Part shown: positions 16,845 to 25,446 of the stretch, piece after piece
How positions within the stretch are numbered: position 1 is the stretch's first letter
Layout of the letters: every line of letters starts with the position of its first letter
Assembly (NCBI RefSeq): GCF_030269515.1
Contig: NZ_BSTM01000013.1
Location: 124,001-188,000, forward strand
Direction of reading: 5' to 3'
Source of the DNA: Actinomadura sp. NBRC 104412
GTDB lineage: Bacteria > Actinomycetota > Actinomycetes > Streptosporangiales > Streptosporangiaceae
DNA length: 64,000 nt
Program-made: the position numbers and the translations under genes
The notes under the pieces: model-generated
Databases searched by the model: none
What the model was told of the DNA's origin: nothing
What the model saw: only the letters and a program-made list of their open reading frames with translations

Positions 16845-18442
16845 TTGGAGACCCAGACGTCGGCCCAGTACCGCCCGGTGATCTCGGGGCTGGGATACAG
16901 GTCGTGCACATGCGCCCCGTGGACGTAGTGCTGGTAGGTGCAGAGCGGATAGATGGCCGCGGAGTTGTTCTGCTCCGCGTAGCGGGCGATGTCCTGGACG
17001 GCCTTCGCGCGCTTGGCGTCGTCCACGATGTCCCGGGACGCCTCGATCATCTCCCCCAGCCTCGGGTCCTTGATCCTGGAGACGTTCAGCCGGGCGTCCG
17101 GCTCCAGGTCGCTGAGGAAGATGTCGTAGTGGATGAGCCCGCGCATGGACTTGGCCATCGTGAACTGCCCGTTCAGGCGGCGCTGCACGGCGGTCGCGGT
17201 GTCCAGGATGCGGAGCGTGACGTTGATGCCGACCTTCTTCAGGTCCTGCGCCATGTACTCGGCGACCTGCACGTCGGACGGGGAGAGCTTCTGCACGATC
17301 ATCTCGGTGCCGAATCCCGAGCCGAGGCCGGCCTCCGCGAGCAGCCGCCTGGCCTGCGCCGGGTCGTACGGCCTGACCTTCCTGATCTGGTCGGGCGGCA
17401 GCGCGTACGGCCCGGAGGCGGGGGTCACGATCGACGACAGCTGGTACTTGCCGAAGATCGTCTTGCCCACGCCGTCCCAGTCGACCGCCAGCGCGACGGC
17501 ACGGCGCACCCGCAGGTCGTCGAAGGGGGGACGCTGCGTGTTGAGGTTGAGCTGCTGCGGATAATTCAGGACGCTGTAGGTCCGGTGCCGTCCACCGCGG
17601 GTCAGCTCGGCGGCGAGGCGGTGGTCGAGGACGCCCATGTCGACGCGCCCGCTGCGCAGGGCGGCGGCGACCGCGGCGGGCTCGGCCAGGACGACGTGGT
17701 TGAGCTCGTCCAGGTAGGGGCGGCCCTTGATGAAGTAGCGCGGGTTGCGGACCCGGGTCATCTCCTCTTCGCGCGACCAGGACTTCAGCACGAACGGCCC
17801 GGTCCCGATGACCTGTTTGCCCAGGTCATAGCGTCCCTCGGCGCCCTCACGCGGGATGATGACGTTCCACGGGTGGGCCATGTACTCCAGGAACGGCCCG
17901 TACCGCTTCTTCAGCTTGACGACGACCGTGTACTTGTCCGGCGCCTCCACCGACGCGACCCGCTCGAACATCCACGCGTTGTCGCCGGGGAGCCTCATGA
18001 TCCGCTGGAACGTGGCCACGACGTCGTCGGAGGTGAAGCCGCGCCCGTTCACCGGCGGAAGGTCGTGCCACACCACGTCGTCGCGCAGGTGGAAGGTGTA
18101 GGTGAGCCCGTCCTTGGAGACCGTCCACTCGCGCGCCAGGTCCGGCGTGAGCTGGTAGCCGGTCACGTTCGGCCCGGTCTTGATCTCCAGCAGCTTGCTG
18201 TAGAGCGGGGTGATATATCGGTACGTCGCCGGGTCCTGGGTCTTGTGGGGGTCGAGGCTCTCGTACACCGGCGTGTTCCACGCGAACGTGAGCGTGCCAC
18301 CTCTCTGGGGAGCGCCGCCGCCGTCCGTCCTGTCACCGGAACCGCCCCCGCATGCGCTCAGCAACGAGGTGGACACGAGACCGCCGCCCAAGAGCAGGGC
18401 CTCACGCCGGCTGAGATCGGGCCTCCACACACCAGTGGTCAC
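16841..18442 (-). CDS. ABC transporter substrate-binding lipoprotein (SBP family 5)
   Basis: 533 residues from GTG, with GGAGGG 8 bases upstream; an upstream in-frame ATG lacks a site. The N-terminus combines a twin-arginine-like motif (SRREALLLGGG) with a lipobox LSAC, so it is probably a Tat-exported lipoprotein. Family features include GGTLTFAW, LAREWTVSKDGLTYTFHLRDDVVWHD, GTGPFVLKSW and VRRAVALAVDWDGV, typical of peptide/nickel-binding family 5 proteins. First gene of the ABC operon and divergent from the MshC-like ligase. The ligand cannot be told from sequence; the sulfur-related neighbours make a sulfur-containing solute possible. Confidence 0.93.
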   Translation of the reverse strand: MTTGVWRPDLSRREALLLGGGLVSTSLLSACGGGSGDRTDGGGAPQRGGTLTFAWNTPVYESLDPHKTQDPATYRYITPLYSKLLEIKTGPNVTGYQLTPDLAREWTVSKDGLTYTFHLRDDVVWHDLPPVNGRGFTSDDVVATFQRIMRLPGDNAWMFERVASVEAPDKYTVVVKLKKRYGPFLEYMAHPWNVIIPREGAEGRYDLGKQVIGTGPFVLKSWSREEEMTRVRNPRYFIKGRPYLDELNHVVLAEPAAVAAALRSGRVDMGVLDHRLAAELTRGGRHRTYSVLNYPQQLNLNTQRPPFDDLRVRRAVALAVDWDGVGKTIFGKYQLSSIVTPASGPYALPPDQIRKVRPYDPAQARRLLAEAGLGSGFGTEMIVQKLSPSDVQVAEYMAQDLKKVGINVTLRILDTATAVQRRLNGQFTMAKSMRGLIHYDIFLSDLEPDARLNVSRIKDPRLGEMIEASRDIVDDAKRAKAVQDIARYAEQNNSAAIYPLCTYQHYVHGAHVHDLYPSPEITGRYWADVWVSK

Positions 18443-18712
18443 GAGCGGCTCCCTCCGGATCACGCTGAGCTGTCTGTCGGAGAGCACCACGAAAATCGGA
18501 CATCTCCTACCCCGCTTCCCGGGAGGCGGAAGACAACCACCGCGCCCCCGGAGGCGGGAAGCGCCGGCGTGCCGGGCCCGCCGGCGTGCATACGATGGCT
18601 CCGCCGCCCCATGGATTTTTTCGTTCGCGTGACCGTGCGCGACCCGACGAACACAAGCGGAAAGTCATGATCGCTATTGCGAAAGACCAGCTCAGGAAGG
18701 CCCGCCACGGCG

Positions 18713-19864
18713 ATGTCCGGATTCCCTGACACCAACGCGGACGGCGCCTTCGCGACCGGCGCCGTCACTCTCGGCATCGCCGGGCGCCCGATCCCGGTCG
18801 TCGGCCCGGCCCGCATGTACGTCTGCGGGATCACCCCGTACGACGCCACCCACCTCGGGCACGCGCGCACCTTCGTGTGGGCCGACGTCGTGGCCCGGGT
18901 GCTGCGGCACGTGGGCGGCAAGGTGCGGGTGTGCCGGAACGTGACCGACGTCGACGACGTGCTCAACCGCGCCGCGCACCGCTCCGGCAGCCCGTACGAC
19001 AGCTTCGCCGCCGTCCAGCAGTTCTACTTCGAACGCGACCTGGCCGCCCTGGGCGTCCACGCCGTCGATCACCAGCCACGCGCGCACAACCACATCCGCG
19101 AGGTCATCGCGCTCACGCAAGGGCTGCTGGCCCTGGACCGCGCCTACGTCCGCGACGGGACGGTGTACTTCCGCGGCGCCGACGTGCCGTCACGCGCGGG
19201 CATCGACACCGAGGGCGCGCTTCGCCTCCTGGCCGAATTCGACGACGCCCCGGAGGACCCCGGCAAGGACGACCCGCTGGACGTCGCCCTGTGGCGTCCC
19301 TCCACCTCGGGGGAGCCCGCCTGGCCCAGTCCCTGGAGCTCGGGACGTCCGGGCTGGCACGCCGAGTGCGCCGCGATGGCCATGACGACCTTCGGTCCCG
19401 CCCTCGACCTGCACGCCGGAGGAGCCGACCTGCGGTTCCCCCACCACGCGTACGAGGCCGCGATGGCGGAGGCGCTCACGGGCGTGCGGCCGTTCGCCCG
19501 CACCTGGTTCCACGTGGGCGTCGTCCGCAGGGACGGCGCCAAGATGGCCAAGTCCGACGGCAACCTGATCCTGGTCGGCGATCTGATCCAGGACCATCCG
19601 GCCACGGCCGTGCGGCTCATGCTCCTCACGGGCGCCGCCTGGTCGGAGGACTGGGACTACTCGCCGGGCCTGCTCGTCTCGGCCGCGGCACGGCTGGACC
19701 GGCTGCACCGCGCCGCGGGGCGTCCCGGATCCTCGACGGCCGCGGAGGCGGCCGTGACCCGCGCGCTCCTGGACGACCTGGACGTCGCCACCGGCCTCGC
19801 GATCGCCGAGGAGGAAGGGGGCCGCACGGCCCGGCTGGTCATGAACGTGCTCGCCCTCGGCTGA
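18713..19864 (+). CDS. MshC/cysteinyl-tRNA synthetase-like cysteine ligase
   Basis: 383 residues from ATG; an upstream TTG in the same frame is possible. CGITPYDATHLGHA is the MshC form of the class I HIGH motif (CysRS normally reads CGPTVYDxxHIGHA). KMAKSDGN replaces KMSKS. The four zinc ligands seen in the family are there: Cys in VCGITPYD, Cys in GWHAECAAMA, and His and Glu in HHAYE. It ends without the CysRS anticodon-binding domain, like MshC, which joins cysteine to GlcN-inositol in mycothiol synthesis. Whether this is the housekeeping MshC or a paralogue is unclear. It is divergent from an ABC uptake operon and upstream of ssuD, so a cysteine/sulfur role fits. Confidence 0.8.
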   Translation: MSGFPDTNADGAFATGAVTLGIAGRPIPVVGPARMYVCGITPYDATHLGHARTFVWADVVARVLRHVGGKVRVCRNVTDVDDVLNRAAHRSGSPYDSFAAVQQFYFERDLAALGVHAVDHQPRAHNHIREVIALTQGLLALDRAYVRDGTVYFRGADVPSRAGIDTEGALRLLAEFDDAPEDPGKDDPLDVALWRPSTSGEPAWPSPWSSGRPGWHAECAAMAMTTFGPALDLHAGGADLRFPHHAYEAAMAEALTGVRPFARTWFHVGVVRRDGAKMAKSDGNLILVGDLIQDHPATAVRLMLLTGAAWSEDWDYSPGLLVSAAARLDRLHRAAGRPGSSTAAEAAVTRALLDDLDVATGLAIAEEEGGRTARLVMNVLALG

Positions 19865-19959
19865 GCCCGGTCCGCCGGGGTCGTCCGAGGTCGGCACGCG
19901 GGCGCACCGGAGTGATCTTCGCCGCTCCCACGACCCGGGCGCTCCCTGCCTGCCGATTT

Positions 19960-19987
19960 TCCCTATAATCTACTGATTTGATAGGGA
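19960..19987 (+). promoter_or_regulatory. Promoter and inverted repeat upstream of ssuD
   Basis: TCCCTAT (19960-19966) and ATAGGGA (19981-19987) form a 7-bp inverted repeat with a 14-base spacer. TATAAT (19964-19969), a consensus -10, lies inside the left arm. A regulator bound here would block the promoter, which suits repression under sulfur-replete conditions. The regulator is not identified. Confidence 0.6.
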
Positions 19988-20015
19988 TTGACCGTTCGCC
20001 GAGAGGGAGACCCCC

Positions 20016-21173
20016 GTGACCCTGACCTTCCACTGGTTCCTGCCCACCTACGGCGACAGCCGTTACATCGTCGGCGGCGGGCACGGCCTGCCGGCGGGCA
20101 CGGCCGGCGGCGACCGCCCGGCGTCGCTGGGCTATCTCACGCAACTGGTGCGCGCGGCCGAGGAGGTCGGATTCGAGGGGGCGCTGACCCCGACCGGGGC
20201 GTGGTGCGAGGACGCCTGGCTGACCACCGCGCTGCTGGTGGAGGCGTCGGAACGGCTGAAGTTCCTGGTCGCGTTCCGTCCCGGGCTGCTCAGCCCGACG
20301 CTGGCCGCGCAGATGGCCGCCACCTACCAGTGGCATTCGGGCGGGCGGCTGCTGCTGAACGTGGTCACCGGCGGCGAAGGGCACGAGCAGCGCGCCTACG
20401 GCGACTTCCTGAACAAGGCGGAACGTTACGCGCGCACGGACGAGTTCCTGCACATCGTCCGGTCGCTGTGGCGGGGCGAGCAGGTCGACTTCGAGGGCGC
20501 CCACCTGCGGGTCGAGAACGCCCGGCTCGTCCGGGTCCCCGACCCGGTCCCGCCGATCTACTTCGGCGGCTCGTCCCCGGAGGCCGGTCAGGTCGCGGCC
20601 CGGCACGCCGAGGTCTACCTGACCTGGGGCGAGCCGCCCGCCGCCGTCGCCGAGAAGATCGCCTGGATCCGCCGCCTCGCCGCCGAGCACGGACGCGAGC
20701 CGCGGTTCGGCATCCGGCTGCACGTCATCTCCCGCGACACCGCCGAGGAGGCGTGGGCGCAGGCCGGGCGCCTGCTGTCGGGCATCTCGGACGAGGCCAT
20801 CGAGCAGGTGCAGGCGAACCTGCGCCGCAGCGAGTCCGAGGGTCAGCGCCGGATGCTCGAACTGCACGGCGGCACCGCCAAGGGCCTGCGCGAGCTGGAG
20901 GTCGCGCCGAACCTGTGGGCGGGCGTCGGCCTGGTCCGCGGCGGCGCCGGGACCGCGCTGGTGGGCAGCCACGAGGAGGTCGCCGACCGGATCGCCGAGT
21001 ACGCCGAACTCGGGCTGGAGGAGTTCATCCTGTCCGGCCATCCGCACCTGGAGGAGGCGTACTGGTTCGGTGAGGGCGTCCTGCCCATCCTGCGCCGCCG
21101 CGGCCTGTGGAAGCACCCCGCCCGGAACACGGAGGACACCGCCCCCGCCGCCGTCCCCTTCGCAGCCTCCTGA
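20016..21173 (+). CDS. ssuD: FMNH2-dependent alkanesulfonate monooxygenase
   Basis: 385 residues from GTG with GAGAGGGAGA upstream. It belongs to the luciferase-like TIM barrels and follows SsuD closely: FHWFLPTYGDSRYI at the start, FEGALTPTGAWCEDAW, FLVAFRPGLLSPTLAAQMAA, LLLNVVTGGEGHEQRAYGD and PPIYFGGSSPEAG. It cleaves alkanesulfonates to aldehyde and sulfite during sulfur starvation, using reduced FMN delivered by the flavin reductase encoded 8 bases downstream. Confidence 0.93.
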   Translation: MTLTFHWFLPTYGDSRYIVGGGHGLPAGTAGGDRPASLGYLTQLVRAAEEVGFEGALTPTGAWCEDAWLTTALLVEASERLKFLVAFRPGLLSPTLAAQMAATYQWHSGGRLLLNVVTGGEGHEQRAYGDFLNKAERYARTDEFLHIVRSLWRGEQVDFEGAHLRVENARLVRVPDPVPPIYFGGSSPEAGQVAARHAEVYLTWGEPPAAVAEKIAWIRRLAAEHGREPRFGIRLHVISRDTAEEAWAQAGRLLSGISDEAIEQVQANLRRSESEGQRRMLELHGGTAKGLRELEVAPNLWAGVGLVRGGAGTALVGSHEEVADRIAEYAELGLEEFILSGHPHLEEAYWFGEGVLPILRRRGLWKHPARNTEDTAPAAVPFAAS

Positions 21174-21181
21174 GCCGCCGC

Positions 21182-21724
21182 ATGACATCGGAGACCGTGA
21201 ACTCGCGGATCCTGCCCGGCCAGGCCGTGGACGCGGACAGCTTCCGCGGGGCGCTGGCCCGGCACGCGGCGGGCGTCGTCGTCATCACCGCGTCCCGTTC
21301 CGGCGACGGCGCGCCGGTCGGGCTGACCGCGACGTCGTTCTCCTCCGCCAGCCTGGACCCGCCCCTGGTGTCGTTCTACGTGGACCGCTCGTCCACGACC
21401 TGGCCGTCCCTGCGCACCGCGGACCGTTTCGCCGTCAACATCCTGGCGGGCGACCAGTCCGTGCTGGCCGACCGCTTCGCGCGCCGGGGCATCGACCGTT
21501 TCGCGGCGCCGACCGCCTGGCACCTGGACGAGGCGCACGGCCTCCCGTTCCTGGACGGCACCTGCGCCCAGATCGTGTGCCGCCTGCACACCACCCTGGA
21601 CGTGGGCGACCACATTCTGGTCGTCGGCCTGGTCACCGCGGTCGAGGCCCACGAAAACGACCTTCCCCTCCTCTACCATCGGGGCAGGTACGGCCGTTTC
21701 CTCCCCACGAAAGAGCGGCCATGA
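21182..21724 (+). CDS. NAD(P)H:flavin reductase, SsuE-like partner of SsuD
   Basis: 180 residues. Flavin reductase-like FMN-binding split barrel: FRGALARHAAGVVVITA, PVGLTATSFSSASLDPPLVSFYVDRSSTTWP, FAVNILAGDQ, and GDHILVVGLV near the end. It supplies FMNH2 to SsuD. It starts 8 bases after the ssuD stop and overlaps the next gene by ATGA, so the three form one operon. An open frame running upstream into ssuD is not coding. Confidence 0.9.
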   Translation: MTSETVNSRILPGQAVDADSFRGALARHAAGVVVITASRSGDGAPVGLTATSFSSASLDPPLVSFYVDRSSTTWPSLRTADRFAVNILAGDQSVLADRFARRGIDRFAAPTAWHLDEAHGLPFLDGTCAQIVCRLHTTLDVGDHILVVGLVTAVEAHENDLPLLYHRGRYGRFLPTKERP

Positions 21725-22476
21725 AAGCCCGGATCCTGACGTTCAACACGCTTTTCCGTGGCCATTCCCGAGCCCGCATCGGCGCTCTGGGGCGCCTTCT
21801 TGAGGACTCCTCTTACGATGTCGTCTGCCTGCAGGAGGTGATGTCGCCCGCCAACCTCGCCTTGCTGCGCCGCACGGCGAGGTCCTTCACGCATGTCGCT
21901 CACGGCACATCGTTTCCGCTGGTCAGGGGAGGTCTGGTGATCCTGTCCCGGCTGCCGGTCGTCCAACATCGGTTCCGGGCCTTCACCTTCGCCGGTCCGG
22001 CCCGCAAGGAGTGGGTCATGCGCAAGGGGATGCTCGTGGCCCGCGTCCAATTCGCGGACCGGACCGTCACGATCCTCAATACGCATCTGTCGGCGAACAT
22101 GAACGACGATTGGTCCCCGTCCAACTCCTACGCCAAGGCGCAGCGCTCCGAACTGGACGAGCTGGCGGCCCTCATCGCCCGGCTCGGCCCCGCCGACCCT
22201 CTGGTCGTCCTGGGCGACTTCAACGTCCCCCGCGGATCCGGTCTCCTCCGGGATTTCGCCCGCTCCGCCGGGCTCCATGACGTTCTGATGGGCGACACCG
22301 AGCCCACCTTCCGCCCGACCCCCGAATACCCCGACACCAAGCCCCTGGACCAGATCTTCACCCGGCCCGCCATGGCGGCGACCACACGCCTGGTCTTCCA
22401 AGACGAGGTTCCGCTTCCCGACGGCCGGTCCATGTACCTGTCCGACCACTTCGGAATAGCGGCGACCTTCGCCTGA
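21721..22476 (+). CDS. Endonuclease/exonuclease/phosphatase family hydrolase
   Basis: 251 residues, no signal peptide. The metal-dependent EEP fold shows all its motifs: LTFNTLF, CLQEVM (Glu metal ligand), NTHLS, LGDFN (Asp/Asn), DQIF and SDHFGI (catalytic Asp-His). It could be a phosphodiesterase acting on nucleotides, phospholipids or sphingomyelin-like substrates. Its ATG overlaps the flavin reductase stop, an odd partner for sulfonate oxidation, so it may process a substrate or cofactor of the pathway. A secreted paralogue is encoded at 55633-56583. Confidence 0.88.
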   Translation: MKARILTFNTLFRGHSRARIGALGRLLEDSSYDVVCLQEVMSPANLALLRRTARSFTHVAHGTSFPLVRGGLVILSRLPVVQHRFRAFTFAGPARKEWVMRKGMLVARVQFADRTVTILNTHLSANMNDDWSPSNSYAKAQRSELDELAALIARLGPADPLVVLGDFNVPRGSGLLRDFARSAGLHDVLMGDTEPTFRPTPEYPDTKPLDQIFTRPAMAATTRLVFQDEVPLPDGRSMYLSDHFGIAATFA

Positions 22477-22581
22477 ACGCTTTTCTCCGGCGCCCCTGGT
22501 CGTTTCTCATCATTCCGTACCCGCGCGAGGCCGCGTGGCCGGAGGATGGTCACGGCCGTCGAACCGAGGAGAAGGGGCCGG

Positions 22582-23061
22582 ATGATGACGGACGTCCAGG
22601 TCGAGGAGCGCAGACCGCAACGGGTGATCAGCGTCCGGAAGACGATACCGATCGCCGACCTGACCAAGGAGCAGGGCGACAGCCTGCATCGGCTGTGGCG
22701 CCTGCTGCGCGACCGTGGGGTGACGCCCGCCGGTCCGCCCTTCGTCCGCTACCACACCTTCGGCGACACGCACACCGACGTCGAGACCGGCGTGCCGGTG
22801 GACGCGGAGATCACCGGGGAGGGGCCGGTCACCGCGGGCGAGCTGCCCGGCGGACGTGCCGTGGTGACCGAGCATCTGGGCGGTCACGACCGCCTCGGCG
22901 AGGCGTACCAGCGCATCGAGGAGTGGCTGGCCGCCAACGGCGAGGCCGGCGGGCCGGCCTGGGAGGTCTACCACTGGATCGACCTGACGCGGGAGCCGGA
23001 CATCCCCTCCTGGCCCGCGCCGGACGACTGGCGCACCGACATCGTCCAGCCCATCAAGTAG
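22582..23061 (+). CDS. GyrI-like / effector-binding domain protein
   Basis: 159 residues from the first of two adjacent ATGs, with GGAGAAGGGG upstream. The SOUL/GyrI-like fold is suggested by PFVRYHTFGDTHTDVETGVPVD, AGELPGGRAVVTEHLGGHDRLGEAYQRIEEWLAANG and PAWEVYHWIDL near the C-terminus. Stand-alone members bind hydrophobic or cationic small molecules, as in the ligand domain of BmrR/Rob. It has its own terminator-like hairpin directly after the stop. Confidence 0.85.
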   Translation: MMTDVQVEERRPQRVISVRKTIPIADLTKEQGDSLHRLWRLLRDRGVTPAGPPFVRYHTFGDTHTDVETGVPVDAEITGEGPVTAGELPGGRAVVTEHLGGHDRLGEAYQRIEEWLAANGEAGGPAWEVYHWIDLTREPDIPSWPAPDDWRTDIVQPIK

Positions 23062-23077
23062 GCCGGACCCGTCCGGC
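23062..23077 (+). terminator. Hairpin directly after the GyrI-like gene
   Basis: GCCGGAC (23062-23068) and GTCCGGC (23071-23077) are perfectly complementary and begin at the base after the stop codon. There is no T-run. Confidence 0.5.
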
Positions 23078-23203
23078 GGCCCACGCGGCGGTGGACGCCG
23101 GCGGTGGGGTGCGCGCTCCGGTTTTCCAGCATGTGGGAAGGGGTGTTCCGCCTGGTCGGTGCGCGGGGTCACGATCGTTCCTGCCGAATCGGAAGGAGCG
23201 CTT

Positions 23204-24259
23204 GTGTCGAGTATTCCGCGGGACCAGTGGTACGTGGCCGCGTTCGGGTACGAGATCGGGAACGAGCTGTTCAGCCGGACGATCTGTGGCGAGTCGCTGC
23301 TGTTCTGGCGTACCCGGGCCGGGACGGTCACCGCCGTGTCCGACCGATGCGTGCATCGCCGCTTCCCGCTGTCGCAGGCGCCCAGCCGCTTGGTGGACGA
23401 CCAGGTGGTGTGCGGCTACCACGGCTTCACCTACGGGGCCGATGGCGTCTGCGTCGCCGTTCCCGGCCAGACGCGGGTGCCCCGGACGGCCCGGCTGAAG
23501 ACGTATCCCATCGTGGAGCAGGACGGCTTCGTGTGGGTCTGGATCGGCGACCCGGCCAAGGCGGACCCGGCGCGCATCCCGCGGGCGCCCTGGCTGGACT
23601 CGCCCGACTACACCACGGTGTCCGGCATGGAGCCGCTCAAGGCGCGGTTCGGGCTTCTGGTGGACAACCTGCTCGACCTCTCGCACGAAACGTACCTGCA
23701 CGGGGGCTACATCGGCACCCCGGAGGTCGCCGCCACCCCGATCACCACGGAGGTGGACGAGGAGGCCGGCATCGTCCACGTCTCCCGGCACATGGACGAC
23801 GCGGAGTGCCCGCCCTTCTACGCCAAGTCCACCGGCCTGACCGGGCGCATCATGCGCTGGCAGGACATCGAGTACACCCCGCCCTGCCTGTACAAGCTGC
23901 ACTCGCGCATCGCGCCTCTCGGGGTGCTGCCCGGCCCCGACGGCGACCCCGACGCCTTCCACGTCGAGGTCGTGTACGCGATCACCCCCGAGACCGAGCA
24001 CTCCACCCACGACTTCTGGGCCGTCGCCCGCGACTTCGCCCTCGACGACCAGGCCGTGTCCGACTTCCTCGAGGACAGCAACCGGACGGTCGTCCTCCAG
24101 GACGTGGAGGCGCTCGACGTCCTGGAACAGGTGATCGCGAACGAGCCGGAGGGGTACCAGGAGCTGTCGATCAACATCGACACCGGCGGCCTGGCCGCCC
24201 GCAGGATGCTGGCCAGGATGGCCGGGCGGGACGCGGCACCCGCCGCGCGGCCGACGTGA
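23204..24259 (+). CDS. Rieske non-heme iron oxygenase, vanillate demethylase-like large subunit
   Basis: 351 residues from GTG with GGAAGGAG upstream. The Rieske [2Fe-2S] ligands are Cys49-x-His51 and Cys70-x2-His73 (CVHRR, CGYHG). The mononuclear iron site is in DNLLDLSHETYLH (His161, His166), with the bridging Asp in the same segment. The size and the IPRDQWYVAAF start resemble VanA-type oxidative O-demethylases and related aromatic-ring oxygenases. Electrons should come from the FNR/ferredoxin reductase encoded two genes on. The stop overlaps the start of a small gene between them. IclR downstream suggests induction by an aromatic substrate. Confidence 0.92.
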   Translation: MSSIPRDQWYVAAFGYEIGNELFSRTICGESLLFWRTRAGTVTAVSDRCVHRRFPLSQAPSRLVDDQVVCGYHGFTYGADGVCVAVPGQTRVPRTARLKTYPIVEQDGFVWVWIGDPAKADPARIPRAPWLDSPDYTTVSGMEPLKARFGLLVDNLLDLSHETYLHGGYIGTPEVAATPITTEVDEEAGIVHVSRHMDDAECPPFYAKSTGLTGRIMRWQDIEYTPPCLYKLHSRIAPLGVLPGPDGDPDAFHVEVVYAITPETEHSTHDFWAVARDFALDDQAVSDFLEDSNRTVVLQDVEALDVLEQVIANEPEGYQELSINIDTGGLAARRMLARMAGRDAAPAARPT

Positions 24260-24477
24260 CGGCGATGGACCCGGTCCGCATGCTGTCCGGACGCGCCGTG
24301 ATGCGCGTGGTGTGGCTGCCCGGCAGCGACCTCCTGGAGGGCACCTGTCATTGCGGGGCCTCGTACGTCGCGGAAGGTCCCCTCGACGTGTGGGCGTGGC
24401 TGTTGGGCCACCCGGACGGACATCACGCGCGGGACTCCGGCCTGCCGGAACCCGTGGGCGCTGGAGCCGTCCGATGA
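24256..24477 (+). CDS. Small Cys/His-motif protein between oxygenase and reductase
   Basis: 73 residues from a GTG overlapping the oxygenase stop (GTGA), or 70 from the ATG three codons later. Its stop overlaps the reductase start (ATGA). It has no ribosome site, so translation must be coupled. The sequence has a GTCHCGAS motif and a later GHPDGHH, giving two Cys and several His that could bind metal, plus WLPG and DVWAWLLG. I know of no named family; it may be an assembly factor, a small extra subunit or a regulator of the Rieske system. Base composition at third positions matches its neighbours, and the exact overlaps on both sides argue that it is real. Confidence 0.7.
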   Translation: MTAMDPVRMLSGRAVMRVVWLPGSDLLEGTCHCGASYVAEGPLDVWAWLLGHPDGHHARDSGLPEPVGAGAVR

Positions 24478-25430
24478 GCCTGGAGGCTCCCGATCGCAAG
24501 CTCGTGGTCCTCGGCCGGGAGCGGGTCGCCGACGGGGTCGTGGCGCTCGACCTGGCCGATCCGGACGGCGCCGAGCTGCCCGCCTGGACACCGGGCGCGC
24601 ACATCGACCTGGTCCTCGGTGACGGCCTGGTGCGCCAGTACTCGCTGTGCGGGGACCCCGCCGACCGCACGGCGTGGCGTATCGCCGTCCTGCGCGAACC
24701 GGACGGCCGGGGCGGCTCGGCGGCCGTTCACGACGAGCTCCATCCCGGGACGGCGGCCATCGGCCGCGGCCCCCGCAACCATTTCCCGCTTCACCCGGCG
24801 TCCGGCTACCTGTTCATCGCCGGGGGCATCGGCATCACCCCGCTCCTGCCGATGCTGCGCGCCGCGGACGCGGCGGGCGCGGAGTGGCGGCTGGTCTACG
24901 GGGGGCGTACGGCCGCGTCCATGGCGTTCGCCGGAGAACTCGCGACCGCTTACGGCGATCGGGTCGAGCTGCGTCCCCAAGACAGATACGGGCTGCTCGA
25001 CCTGGACGCCCTTTTGGCCGACGCCGCGGAGGACACGCTCATTTACTGCTGCGGACCCGAACCCCTGTTGCAGGCCGTCGAGCAGCGGTGCGCCCGAAGG
25101 CCGTCCGGCACCGTGCACATGGAGCGCTTCGTCCCCAAGGACGCGGGCGATCCGGTGCGGGCCGAGTCCTTCGAGGTCGAGCTCACCCTCACCGGGCGTA
25201 CGCTGACCGTGCCGCCGGGAAGATCGATCCTGGAGGTCGTGGAGGAGGCGGGCGTCCAGGTCCTGTCGTCCTGCCGGGAGGGCACCTGCGGCACCTGCGA
25301 GACCACCGTCCTCGGCGGGACGGTGGACCACCGCGACTCCCTCCTCACCCCGCAGGAACGGGACGCCAACGACACCATGTTCATCTGCGTCTCCCGCGCC
25401 ACCTGCCCGAAGCTCCTGCTGGAGCTGTGA
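24474..25430 (+). CDS. Ferredoxin reductase with C-terminal 2Fe-2S domain (VanB/phthalate dioxygenase reductase type)
   Basis: 318 residues. An N-terminal FAD/FMN-binding barrel carries RQYSLCG, followed by an NAD-binding domain (FIAGGIGITPLLPML, IYCCGPEPLL). The C-terminal plant-type ferredoxin is SCREGTCGTCETTVLGG (Cys267, 272, 275) with the last Cys in MFICVSRA. It transfers electrons from NAD(P)H to the Rieske oxygenase encoded just upstream. Start overlaps the small-gene stop. Confidence 0.93.
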   Translation: MSLEAPDRKLVVLGRERVADGVVALDLADPDGAELPAWTPGAHIDLVLGDGLVRQYSLCGDPADRTAWRIAVLREPDGRGGSAAVHDELHPGTAAIGRGPRNHFPLHPASGYLFIAGGIGITPLLPMLRAADAAGAEWRLVYGGRTAASMAFAGELATAYGDRVELRPQDRYGLLDLDALLADAAEDTLIYCCGPEPLLQAVEQRCARRPSGTVHMERFVPKDAGDPVRAESFEVELTLTGRTLTVPPGRSILEVVEEAGVQVLSSCREGTCGTCETTVLGGTVDHRDSLLTPQERDANDTMFICVSRATCPKLLLEL

Positions 25431-25446
25431 CCCTCCGGGAGCCCCC

